DNA from: DATJGR01 sp963735085
GTDB taxonomy: Bacteria > Pseudomonadota > Gammaproteobacteria > Pseudomonadales > Azotimanducaceae
Reading direction: 5' to 3'
NCBI GenBank assembly: GCA_963735085.1
Contig: CAVTJP010000002.1
Location: 124,001-188,000 of the forward strand
Length of the DNA stretch: 64,000 nucleotides
Under the pieces are notes generated by a model that had not been told where the DNA came from, did not search any database, and was given only the letters and a program-made list of their open reading frames with translations. This document shows positions 28,587 to 37,140 of the stretch, one piece after another (positions within the stretch are counted from its first letter, which is position 1; every line of letters begins with the position of its first letter). The position numbers and the translations under genes were made by a program.

Positions 28587-29876
28587 CATGGGGAAAACGT
28601 GGTCGTGATGGGCGCGGGAAGCGGGAAGTGCTTTGTGCTTCCTACTATCTTCATGCTGTGCTTGGGTGGGAGCATCGTGGTCACTCGCATCGGCGCGCGA
28701 TGGATCATTTTCGAGTTCATGCTGTTGTATCTTTTGGGAGCTGTGGGCTCGCGCAAGAACGTCAGGGTGAGAATCTGTGTCGTTAGTGCTGCGTCTGGAG
28801 AACAAAGGACTGAGTTTCATTGTGCAGCTTGTCACGCGTGATTTGATCGGGTGAGTAACAGACTGATGCTGGTGGAAACTGATCGGATCGCTTACGACTA
28901 CCTGATCATCGCCACCGGCCCCAAACCCGCCTCCCACGAAATTCCTGGCCTCGGCCCCGAGGCCAACGGTGTCTGTTTGCACCACCCCCCACGCCGGACA
29001 CGCACGGCCGCGCGTACCAGGAATCCTGAAGAATCCCGGGCCAACCGTGGTGGCCGCGGCGCAGGGGGCGAGTTGCGTCGGCCCCGCGTACGAATTCGGC
29101 CATGATCCTCGATGCGGATCTGCGCAAGCGTAGAATCCGCGACCGGGGGCCGATGACATTCGTCACCAGCGGGCCGGACATCGGCGACATGGGGCTCGGC
29201 GGCGTCGGCGACTCCAAGGGGCTGCTGGAAGCGGAGCTCTGGCAGCGGCACATCAAGTGGATCACGAATGCGAAACGTTGGAGGCCAAAGGTCGGCGTGC
29301 GCGTCGCCGAGCACGAGACACGGCGAGCCGGGAACCGAGCACGACCTGCCGTCCCGCTTCACCATGTTCATCCCGCCGTTCAAAGGTGTGGATGCGGTGG
29401 CGGCGGTGGAAGGTCTGGTGGAATCCCCGCGGCTTCGTGTTGATCGACGAGTATCAGCGCAACCCGACCCACCGCAACATCTATTCGGCTGGGGTGTGCG
29501 TGGCCATTCCGCCGGTCGAAGCGACGCCGATCCCCACTGGGGCCCCCAAGACCGGCTATATGATCGAGTCCATGGTGACGGCCCTCGTGCACAACGTCGA
29601 CGACGCCATCGCTGGCCGCGAGCCGGGCAGTCACCGGGCGACCTGGAACGCCATTTGCCTCGCGGACCTCGGTGACGACGGCGTTGCCTTCGTGGCGCTG
29701 CCGCAGATTTCGCCCGCAACGTCACCTGGGCGAAACAGGGCAAGTGGGTCCACCTGGCGAAGATCGCGTTCGAGAAGTACTTCATGCGCAAGATGCGCAC
29801 GGGCAGCACCGAGCCGGTGTACGAGAAGTACGTGCTGAAGGCGCTGGGCATCCTGCGGCTCAAGGAGCATTCGTGA
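28587..29876 (+). pseudogene. Sulfide:quinone oxidoreductase-like flavoprotein, frameshifted
   Basis: Begins with a damaged FAD motif (ENVVVMGAGSGK). Good blocks follow in shifting frames: YDYLIIATGPKPASHEIPGL (28890), MILDADLRKRRIRDRGPMTF (29102), GVGDSKGLLEAELWQRHIKW (29210), FVLIDEYQRNPTHRNIYSAG (29440), IPPVEATPIPTGAPKTGYMI (29510) and a C-terminal KYFMRKMRTGSTEPVYEKYV ending at 29876. The order and the RNIYSAGVCVAI block match SQR/flavocytochrome c-type proteins that oxidise sulfide and reduce quinone. Its 3' half is much better kept than its 5' half. Its stop overlaps the thioredoxin start, so the two were once co-translated. Confidence 0.8.
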
Positions 29877-30310
29877 ACGTGCTGCGCGCCTGCGAAAGCT
29901 GCGGCCGGTCGAATCGGATCCCGGTCGGTCGCCTGTCCGATACTGGACGCTGTGGTGCGTGCGGCGCTGCGCTACCACCACTTTCGAAGCCTCTCGAAGC
30001 GAACGAGAGTGAGTTTGACAGCATCGTCAAAGAGGCGCGTGTGCCCGTGCTCGTTGATTTCTGGGCGCCGTGGTGCGGCCCCTGTCGTACGGTTGCGCCT
30101 GAAGTACAGCAAGCGGCAGAGCATCTCGCCGGTGCCGCGATCGTGTTGAAAGTCAATACCGAGGAGCAGCCGCGCTTGGCCGCACGCTTCGCTGTCCGGA
30201 GCATCCCCAACTTCGCGGTGTTCAGTGGCGGCGAACTGGTTTGGCAGCAGCCGGGCTCGATGGGGCATCGGCAGCTGGAAAGCGCGGTTCGCCACGCGTC
30301 CAGTGCGTAG
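29873..30310 (+). CDS. trxC: Thioredoxin 2 (zinc-finger thioredoxin)
   Basis: A 145-residue protein from a GTG at 29873 that overlaps the stop of the upstream oxidoreductase. The N-terminal zinc finger has Cys7, Cys10, Cys27 and Cys30 (CESC, CGAC), and the thioredoxin domain has WCGPC at 67-71 with cis-Pro in RSIPNFAVF. TrxC reduces cytosolic disulfides and tolerates oxidative stress; in this place it probably reduces protein or small-molecule persulfides. It is the only intact downstream gene of the decayed sulfide-oxidation set. Confidence 0.93.
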   Translation: MNVLRACESCGRSNRIPVGRLSDTGRCGACGAALPPLSKPLEANESEFDSIVKEARVPVLVDFWAPWCGPCRTVAPEVQQAAEHLAGAAIVLKVNTEEQPRLAARFAVRSIPNFAVFSGGELVWQQPGSMGHRQLESAVRHASSA

Positions 30311-30470
30311 TTGTCATGACTGCGCGACGTGGCGCGGTCCAATGATTCGAAGAATCACGTAGCTGTCGCGCCCAAGCTGATTGCGCTGGGTCATGACCGG
30401 CCTTGCGCGGCGGATGTCTTGAAGCTTGAATTACGTTGGACACTAACTGTATGCAAGAAAGGATGACACG

Positions 30471-30885
30471 TGATTCATTCAGTACTTCAACGGCTTCGCT
30501 CAAGTGTTCCGGTGCTGGCGTAGTGATGCCGCAGGTCGTTATCGGAAATCGCTGATCTCAGCCCGGCGCATCAAGTCGTTCCCACTCTTAGCGATGCTTG
30601 TCATCCTTCCGCGGCCGTGCCGTGACGGAAAATCAGCCCCGAGTCAGATCGTTGCTGCTCCCGCCATGTCTCCAGGATCGCACAGCCAGCCGCCGGTACC
30701 GGAACCCTCCGAACCTTGAGACTGGAATTCCTCGTCTTGCGAGTTCGTGCTGTGATCACAGCGTCTGCGTAGTCCTCCCAGGTCAGATTGAATAGTTCGC
30801 CTTGTCGCAATCCAGTTCATGGCGGTCAAAATCAGCGGTTTTACTGCGTCGGCGAACGCCCGGTTGGAGGTGCTTGGCAGCTTGG
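30471..30885 (-). pseudogene. Integrase fragment (same family as 7021-8175)
   Basis: Blocks match the intact integrase: PSTSNRAFADAVKPLILTAM (30885 leftward), RQGELFNLTWEDYADA with catalytic Arg (30805), TRKTRNSSLKVRRVPVPA (30740), DSGLIF, and the final EAVEVLN end at 30471. The His-Arg box and the LGHS region are largely lost to a deletion near 30520. It begins abruptly at 30885 against unrelated sequence, so its N-terminal two thirds and its attachment end are gone. It marks a third element of this family in the array. Confidence 0.8.
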
Positions 30886-31010
30886 CTTGCGTGCCCCTTC
30901 CATCTTTTCCACGATGACGTCGAAGCGATCGAACTCGATTCGTTGACCTTGATGTGGCAGCGTCTCGAGCTTCTGCAGGATCATTTCGCTCACACTACGG
31001 TTTGGGCGAG
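30886..31010 (-). pseudogene. Fragment resembling a CorC/HlyC C-terminal domain
   Basis: On the minus strand one frame reads SEMILQKLETLPHQGQRIEF followed by DRFDVIVEKMEGAR. This looks like the C-terminal transporter-associated domain of CorC/HlyC proteins. No other part of that family is present, and it is fused at 30885 to integrase sequence. A weak call. Confidence 0.35.
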
Positions 31011-31071
31011 TGAGGAAGGCAGCACACGCAAGCTGGTGTTCTCCGGTGAATGCCTGAGTTCACGCAGTTGC

Positions 31072-31482
31072 TCAATGCAAAGGCGATAAAGCTGAACCAG
31101 CACTCAGCACGACTGTCTCGCCGGGCAAGTTGAGGTCGCTCAGAAACGATGTGACGTCGAGAACGCCTTCATTCCCGTGACCGCGAATGCAGTCGGCTTG
31201 CCATTCTCCATCAAGTGTACGTGCGCAAGCGATGCCTGACGTCAGAAAGTGCAAGCCGCTTTTGTGATCACCCGCCTTCTTCATCCAGCCCATTGACAGA
31301 GAAACGGGTTCGAAATGAGGCCGCAGACGCTCGTATTCTTTCCGCGGCAACGCCGCGAGCAGGCGCCTACTCAGGGAAGAAATACGCTCGGCTCTTGACC
31401 GAGCTCGTGTGTCTGTCCAGACACGTATGATCTGAGTGGCAACGTAGCATCGAGTCCTCTCCCTTCCTTGACCTTTACTCAC
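31072..31482 (-). pseudogene. Crp/Fnr-like regulator, N-terminal fragment (copy A)
   Basis: The frame carries LSRRLLAALPRKEYERL then RPHFEPVSLSMG, the opening of the Crp/Fnr-like cyclic-nucleotide-binding domain, followed by a scrambled stretch and GNEGVLDVTSFL and PGETVVLSAG from later in the same domain. The strands between (YEPG...YFPT) are replaced, and the DNA-binding half is missing. A second fragment at 33585-33734 holds exactly the missing YEPG/YFPT piece. Confidence 0.6.
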
Positions 31483-31616
31483 GTCTTATTTGTGTACGCT
31501 AACGCACCGAAGGTTCGGGATGTCATCCGTATTTTCGCGTTACGGTTGATCGGTCATTGGACCTACGAGCCAATCGTCAAGCGTCGCCCAGATCCAATCA
31601 ATAGGGAGCAATACAC

Positions 31617-31928
31617 GTGAGATCACCCAACCGATTCGTCGCATTCAGTTTTGCCATCCTGCTCGCTTCCTTGCTCGGATGCGCATCGACGGCCAAGCAT
31701 GAGGGGACTGGCGAATACATCGACGATTCCGTCATTACGACCAAAGTGAAAGCCGCGATCTTCAACGAACCTTCGCTGAAGTCGGCTGAGATCAATGTCG
31801 AGACCTTCAAAGGCGAGGTTCAGCTCAGCGGGTTCGTCAGCTCCAGTGGCGACATCAGCAAGGCGGCTGAACTGGCACGCGGCGTCCAGGGCGTGAAGTC
31901 AGTCAAGAATGACATGCGAGTGAAGTGA
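31617..31928 (+). CDS. BON-domain lipoprotein (OsmY-like)
   Basis: A 103-residue outer-membrane-type lipoprotein from a GTG at 31617 with AGGGAG upstream. Signal peptide with lipobox LLGC (Cys22), then one BON domain: VITTKVKAAIFNEPSLKSAE, VQLSGFVSSSGDISKAAELA, and VKSVKNDMRVK at the end. BON proteins bind membranes and are induced by osmotic or envelope stress. It opens a run of four small stress proteins in the same direction. Confidence 0.9.
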   Translation: MRSPNRFVAFSFAILLASLLGCASTAKHEGTGEYIDDSVITTKVKAAIFNEPSLKSAEINVETFKGEVQLSGFVSSSGDISKAAELARGVQGVKSVKNDMRVK

Positions 31929-32012
31929 CCCGACAGACAGAGAGGGTAGTGAGAGTTCGAGTCGGCGCAAGGCGCAGGCAGGTAACTAGCAAATCAAATC
32001 AGGAGAAGTGCA

Positions 32013-32213
32013 ATGAACTGGGATCGTATTGAAGGTAACTGGAAGCAGATGAAGGGCAGCGTCAAGGAAAAGTGGGGCAAGCTCACTGACGATCACCTCG
32101 ACGTGGTCGCCGGCAAACGGGACAAACTTGCCGGCAAGATCCAAGAGACGTATGGAATCTCGAAGGACGAAGCGGACAAACAGATATCCGAATGGGAAAA
32201 GACGCTGAAATAG
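32013..32213 (+). CDS. CsbD/YjbJ-family stress protein
   Basis: A 66-residue CsbD-like protein with MNWDRIEGNWKQMKGSVKEK at the start and the K-A-G-K-I-Q-E-x-Y-G-I segment (LAGKIQETYGISKDEADK) in the middle. It is a hydrophilic helical protein made under general stress, with no known enzymatic role. AGGAG lies 7 bases before the ATG. Confidence 0.93.
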   Translation: MNWDRIEGNWKQMKGSVKEKWGKLTDDHLDVVAGKRDKLAGKIQETYGISKDEADKQISEWEKTLK

Positions 32214-32310
32214 ATCGCATCACCCGGATTCATTTGGTGGGATGAACTGATCGCCATGCCCGCGTCGCGCGCCACGTTAGGTTGATGACGTCATTTTTTG
32301 GAGGTGAATC

Positions 32311-32484
32311 GTGCTCAAATGCGCAGTTACATTTCTGATTGTCGCTATTGTCGCGGGCCTTCTCGGATTCTCCGGAATCGCGGGCGCTGCGACGCAATTC
32401 GCATGGATCCTCTTCGTGGTCGGGCTTGTCGTCGCCGGCGTTTTTTTTCTCACAGGGCGGCCCGGCCTGACTTCGCAACTGTAG
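32311..32484 (+). CDS. DUF1328-like small membrane protein
   Basis: A 57-residue protein from a GTG at 32311 with GGAGGTG 6 bases upstream. It consists of two membrane helices (CAVTFLIVAIVAGLLGFSG and a second around FAWILFVVGLVVAGVFFL) joined by GIAGAAT, the DUF1328 (YtjA) pattern. It lies between CsbD and DUF883 genes, the usual company of this family. Confidence 0.85.
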   Translation: MLKCAVTFLIVAIVAGLLGFSGIAGAATQFAWILFVVGLVVAGVFFLTGRPGLTSQL

Positions 32485-32496
32485 AACGGAGTTCTC

Positions 32497-32862
32497 ATGA
32501 CTATGACTGCCATGAATACAATCGAACTGAAGGGTCGTGCAATGGCGAGGAAAGCCAGGTCCATAAAAGGACGCGCGGAACGCGAGGCTACGGAGCACGT
32601 TGATAGCTTCTTCTACGAGGTAGAAGAGCTCCTCAAAAAAGTTGGAGAAAGTTCAGATGCTGAGATCGTTCTCATCCGCTCTAAGGTAGAGAACGCTATG
32701 CGAGACGCCCGGAAGGCCCTCGACGATGGAGCGAAGAAGGCTAGAAAGTCAGCGCGACGCGGTAGCAAAGCCGCGAACAAATATGCGCGAAACAACCCAT
32801 GGGTTGTGGCCGGCGTCGCGATCGGCATTGGCGCCCTGATTGGTCTTAGTCTAAAGCGTTAA
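32497..32862 (+). CDS. DUF883 (ElaB/YqjD-like) membrane protein
   Basis: A 121-residue protein with a long amphipathic helical part (residues ~25-90: DSFFYEVEELLKKVGES, RSKVENAMRDARKALDDGAK) and a C-terminal membrane helix preceded by NNPWVVAGVAIGIGALIGL. ElaB/YqjD-type proteins tether ribosomes or protect the inner membrane in stationary phase. An internal ATG (32512) could be the true start. It closes the BON-CsbD-DUF1328-DUF883 stress run. Confidence 0.88.
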   Translation: MTMTAMNTIELKGRAMARKARSIKGRAEREATEHVDSFFYEVEELLKKVGESSDAEIVLIRSKVENAMRDARKALDDGAKKARKSARRGSKAANKYARNNPWVVAGVAIGIGALIGLSLKR

Positions 32863-32954
32863 AAAAACTGGAATGAGAAGCCTCGCGGTCGCTGAGCTCT
32901 CTGTTGGTTCGGTTTTGGCGCGGTGACCATGGTTTGCCCTGCGATTGGAGATCA

Positions 32955-33575
32955 AAGAAGGCGAAGGCCCCACGAAACCCACTTCCACGATCCATCATCG
33001 CCTCCGCATTTGCAGTGCCAATGGCACAGTCGGCGACCCTCAGTAAGACCGAATACGACGCGACTACGACCCACCTCGCCGCGGACTACAAAGCCGAAGA
33101 GAAGGCGTGCGCGACGCTAACCGGCAACCCCAAGGATGTCTGTATTGAACAAGCCAAGGGAAAGGAGAAGGTTGCACTGGCGGAGTTGGAGTACCGATAC
33201 ACTGGCAAGCCTGACGACCAGAAAAAGGTGCGGGTGGTAAAGGCTGAGTCGGCCTACGCCATCGCCAAGGAGAAGTGCGATGACAAGGCAGGCAACGCTA
33301 AACGTTTGCGTGAAGCAGGCCGACACTGTTCGGACCACGGCGCTGGCGGACGCAGAGATGGGTGGAGCCCGTATGGATGCCGCTCAGAACAAGCGCGCTG
33401 CAGACTACAAAGTTGCAGTAGCGAAGTGCGACGCGATGTCTGGTGATGCAAAGAGCAATTGCATTGCCGCAGCCAAGTCAGAGTTCGCCCCGACAGCGAC
33501 GAAATCTCAATCCGAAGACGCTGCCGAGGCGCGAGTCATTGCGAACTACAAAGCCGACGCCGCGACGTGTGACTC
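32955..33575 (+). pseudogene. Exported Cys-pair repeat protein, frameshifted
   Basis: A signal-peptide-like start (SIIASAFAVPMAQSA, about 33000) is followed by repeats of about 40 residues, each with two cysteines roughly 12 apart: ADYKAEEKACATLTGNPKD then VCIEQAKGKEK; SAYAIAKEKCDDKAGNAK; and, after a shift near 33300, VCVKQADTVRTT, then ADYKVAVAKCDAMSGDAKSN. The last repeat stops at ANYKADAATCDS and runs into the Crp/Fnr fragment. Related proteins are periplasmic and of unknown function. The shift and truncated end make it non-functional. Confidence 0.65.
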
Positions 33576-33584
33576 GCCGCTTTC

Positions 33585-33734
33585 ACGAAGCGGAACCACG
33601 GTTGTCCCGTTGGCTGCTGACACATACAGCATGGAGATGATTGCGGTCGTGGGGAAGTAGGCGTACCGGAACTTGATACCAGGCTCGTAGAGCACGTCGC
33701 CGAGGTTTAACCGAATCAGTTCTACGTGCGACAC
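33585..33734 (-). pseudogene. Crp/Fnr-like regulator fragment (copy B)
   Basis: On the minus strand it reads VELIRLNLGDVLYEPGIKF and YAYFPTTAIISMLY, the middle of the Crp/Fnr-like nucleotide-binding fold, and then breaks off into the end of the Cys-pair repeat gene. It complements the gap in fragment A at 31072-31482. Confidence 0.6.
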
Positions 33735-33835
33735 CGACTCCGACGCTCTCGCGAAGTGTGGACCACTTCTAGCTCTTACGATTCCTTAGCGGACCGCGAA
33801 CAGCGTTGGGGCAGCCGCGGCGGTACTTTGTGCAC

Positions 33836-34009
33836 GTGTCACACAGTAGGCGAAAAGGTGAGCCGCGCGAGCGGCATTCGCTAGGCGACCGAGTCGTGCT
33901 GGCACGAGGGCGCTGGTACGTGACGACGGGTGATCGTGTCGATGTCGGTCCCTACGAAGCGAAGGAAGCGGCGTTTGTTCGTCGTCGGGACGCGGCTGGG
34001 TGCTTTTGA
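33836..34009 (+). CDS. Small DUF6316-like protein (copy 2)
   Basis: A 57-residue protein from a GTG at 33836, opening MSHSRRKGEPRERHS, with ARGRWYVTTGDRVDVGPYEA near residues 25-45. This parallels the protein at 2624-2899 in start, spacing and the WYVTT/GP[YF] block. The earlier ATG at 33806 adds ten residues unlike the paralogue, so the GTG is preferred. Function unknown. Confidence 0.55.
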   Translation: MSHSRRKGEPRERHSLGDRVVLARGRWYVTTGDRVDVGPYEAKEAAFVRRRDAAGCF

Positions 34010-34281
34010 ATTGGGGTAGTGGCTCTCCTGGCGGCACGTCCAGCACAAGTAGACCCGAGTAGACACCGTCGTTCATCGTTGCGTGTCGTACTCATGAATC
34101 GTCATCGAGTACGTCGCCTCGTCGCCAAAATGCAGGCATGTTCGCGTCGGTTCCACCATCGCGCATACCTCGCTCGGGTTCGGATCGTATCGACGAATCT
34201 GAGGAGGAACTATCGGCAAATCCCCGTACGCGCGTCGGCAATCTCAGCCAGGTTTATGCGCTCCTTACGGCGGAAGCGCGT
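34010..34281. other. Intergenic, no gene recognised
   Basis: A plus-strand frame around 34140-34270 (NPRTRVGNLSQVYALL) has natural composition but no start or family; not called. Confidence 0.35.
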
Positions 34282-35196
34282 CTACTGAATCGACTGCTGG
34301 CGGTGGTGTTCGTTTCGCTTCATCGCGAGGTAAGCGTCGCGGTCGACTTCGTGAAGTTGGCGTGGGTAGCGTTCGCTGGCGATGAACCATTGCTCAAGGC
34401 TTTGTTCGAAGCGATCGCCGGCGGGTGACGCGAGCGCGCCGAGATACGCTTCGATGGCGAGGTAGTAACGCATGGCGTTGCGCTCGATCGCACCGCGGAC
34501 ACCGCTGACGAGCTTCGGTTGAGCATCGTTCGGGTCCCCGATCATCGTGAAACCGACCTTGCTGCTGCCCGACGTCGCAAGGTACGCCTTCATCGCGACG
34601 CGACCCACGAAGCCATAGGTACAGGAATAGTGAAGGTGCATGAACGATCGCTCATTCTCGAGGCTTACCGCTTCGAGGGCAATTCGGTATTTCCTGGTGC
34701 CGTAGGGCCCTTTGGGGGCCGCGAGCTCTACCTCCAGATAATCCGGCTGGGACGCCGCGACGTGGTAAACGAACTCGAATCGGTCGGTGCTGCGAAGCGG
34801 CTGTTCGGACTTCTTGCCGATCGCGACCGAGAGCACGATGCGATCGTCGTGTGCCGCGGGATGGCAGTACTTCACATTGAGGTGGAGTATCAGCGCGTCG
34901 CACCAGGCTGTCGGGCTCGTAAACGCTTCGCTGACCGTGGCGATAGAGTGGTTGACGATGGAATAAATGTCGCCCCCCGCGGCACGAGCGTCTTCAAAGG
35001 ATTCGACTTCGAGCTGCTGCAGAAACGGGCTCTGTTCGAGCCGCTCGTAAAAGGCCGCATACCTAGCCCGCAGGGCCGGAGCAGGGTTTGTTTCCCGCTC
35101 TGCGGCCGCGGCACCTGATGCGATCGCCCATGCCGTCGACGCCGAAAGAAACAGCGCCGTTCGCAACCAGTAAAGAGTGAGGGACGGCTGGCTCAT
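34282..35196 (-). CDS. Conserved exported protein of unknown function
   Basis: A 304-residue secreted protein started at 35196, giving a signal peptide (LRTALFLSASTAWAIAS ending AAAA). The body has blocks that look conserved: IYSIVNHSIATVSEAF, WCDALILHLNVKYCHPA with a cysteine pair, VLSVAIGKKSEQPL, KYRIALEAV, FMHLHYSCTYGFVGRVAM, VGFTMIG and a final IASERYPRQLHEVDRDAYL. I recall similar uncharacterised exported proteins in proteobacteria but no reaction is known. Intact amid decayed neighbours. Confidence 0.8.
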   Translation of the reverse strand: MSQPSLTLYWLRTALFLSASTAWAIASGAAAAERETNPAPALRARYAAFYERLEQSPFLQQLEVESFEDARAAGGDIYSIVNHSIATVSEAFTSPTAWCDALILHLNVKYCHPAAHDDRIVLSVAIGKKSEQPLRSTDRFEFVYHVAASQPDYLEVELAAPKGPYGTRKYRIALEAVSLENERSFMHLHYSCTYGFVGRVAMKAYLATSGSSKVGFTMIGDPNDAQPKLVSGVRGAIERNAMRYYLAIEAYLGALASPAGDRFEQSLEQWFIASERYPRQLHEVDRDAYLAMKRNEHHRQQSIQ

Positions 35197-35409
35197 TCGC
35201 TGGTCACTCGAGACTCGACGGGGAGGATAAGGGGACATAAACCACTTTCTTCGTGAACCGGTTGAGTGTCACGCGACTGCGCAGCGAAACGTCCAGTGTT
35301 GATGCATGACGCGAACGGCTGATGGCTAACGTGGCGGAACACGCACACGCAATTCGCGTGGAAGGCAAAACGGATTGACAACAACCGCACCCGATCCGGA
35401 CGGGGAGAG

Positions 35410-35585
35410 GGCCGAGTGTAGTTGATTGCTAGAAAATAGTTCGCCAGGATCGGTTCGTTGACGACATGAACCAGCCGCACCGAGGCGCCGCACAGTTTGG
35501 CGAGCGAAATCGCCTCTTCGAGTGCGCGCTGCGACGTGCTGCTTCCATCGAGTGGAACGAGGATTTTCTTGTACTTGCCAATGCC
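35410..35585 (-). pseudogene. Universal stress protein, N-terminal fragment
   Basis: The minus strand reads YKKILVPLDGSSTSQRALEE then AISLAKLCGASVRLVHVVNE, the first ~55 residues of a UspA-fold protein. The ATP-binding G-x2-G-x9-G half is absent and the frame drifts into unrelated sequence. Confidence 0.75.
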
Positions 35586-35693
35586 CCTCTGAAGCCGTGT
35601 TATGTCTGGCAAGCGATCTCGGCCAGACTGTAATCTGGTTAATATCCGGTTCACGTCGTCCGATTCGTATTCCGTTTGGGATAGGATCCCGGC

Positions 35694-36971
35694 ATGACGC
35701 TGCTGCTTGAGCTCGGCGCAATCCTGGCAGCTTTGGTGCTGGGACTCTCCCTGTTCCTGCTGCTGTTCGAGCGCGGCACGTCGTACCAAGTCAGCGTGCC
35801 GGTTCATCACCTCGACGATGCAGACCGGATGCGATTGCTCGCGTCGATGCTTGCAACACCCGTGCTGACGATCAAATCGCTGCTTGTGCTGCGAGAAGCA
35901 AGCGAACTGTACGAAACGCAACTTGCTGCCATCCGCGCTGCGAAGCGCTCAGTGCACTTGGAGGCATACATCTTCTATCCCGGCCGCGCTGCCGACACTT
36001 TCCTGGCTGCACTTTGCGAACGTGCACATGCCGGAGTAACTGTGCGGCTGCTGGTCGACGCTGTCGGCAGCTTTCGAACACCGAAGAAACAATTCGACGC
36101 GCTCGTCGCGGCCGGCGGGCGTGTGCACAGATACCACCCGCTCCATTGGCACACGGTGCGGCGTTGGAACAGTCGTACCCACCGCAATCTTTTGCTGGTC
36201 GACGGTTGCACGGCGTTCATCGGGGGCGCGGGAATCGCAGATCACTGGAGTCGATCGGAACCTCTGCCGTGGCGCGACTGCATCGTGCGCGTCACAGGAC
36301 CGATCGTCAGCGGGCTTCAGGGCGTCTTCGTCGAAAACTGGCTCGAATGTGCCGGAGAGATGCTGGTCGGTCCGGAGTCGTTTCCTTCCGCTTGTGCCAA
36401 TGAGTCGATCACAGGCGAGCCCGCGCTCGGCATCGCAGTCGGAAGCACGCCGACCGCGGGACGTTCGACGCGCGCACGGATGCTCATACAGTTGTTGCTT
36501 GCCACGGCTCGAGACAGCATCGATCTCTGCTCACCGTATTTCGTTCCGGACTTCGGAATTCGTCGGGAACTGCTGGCGGCGCGCGCGCGGGGTGTACGCG
36601 TCGGATCCTCGCGGGAGGGCCATATGGCGATCATGGGATCGTGCGACGCGCGGGCCGCAGGCGGTATGGCTCACTGTTGAGGCCGGCATCGAAATCCGGG
36701 AATACGCTTCCCATATGCTGCACGCAAAGGTGCTCGTGATAGACGGACGCTGGTCAGTCGTCGGTCGACGAACATCGATCATCGTTCGTTCGGCCTGAAT
36801 GACGAAGTGAATCTCCTGGTATTGAGTAACGATCTCGGTTCGCAACTGCGAACGAGCTATGAAAGCGACATTGCCGGCAGCGAGCCTTTGGATCTTGCGG
36901 GCTGGCGACGACGCTCGTTGAGCGAACGCTTCCTCGCCACGCTAGGGCGGGTATTGGAGCGCCATCAATAG
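35694..36971 (+). pseudogene. Phospholipase D/cardiolipin synthase family, frameshifted
   Basis: From 35694 there is an N-terminal membrane segment (LLLELGAILAALVLGLSLFL) and the first catalytic motif THRNLLLVDGCTAFIGGAGI, which has Asn where HxK has Lys. The frame is lost near 36600-36640 and again near 36770. The second motif, HAKVLVIDGRWSVVG, and the end STNIDHRSFGLNDEVNLLVL to ERHQ (stop 36971) are in other frames. Intact members of about 410 residues join phosphatidyl groups to make cardiolipin. Confidence 0.85.
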
Positions 36972-37140
36972 CCAGTGCCGCATGTGATCGCGACTCCAGC
37001 GGCACGTAAACCGGAGCACGAGTAAGGGGAGGGGGGCCTGACACGCGGATTGGTAAGAGACACGTTGGTCCTAAGTGCCAAATTCGAAAACGACGCTTGC
37101 CCAACTATTCCGTTGAGGTGCTGAGAGCGCAGAAGGCGCG

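Noticed and set aside
28898..29863. 321-codon minus-strand frame over the oxidoreductase remnant
   Set aside because: Arg/Pro/Ser-rich shadow; the plus-strand frames align to sulfide:quinone oxidoreductase blocks.
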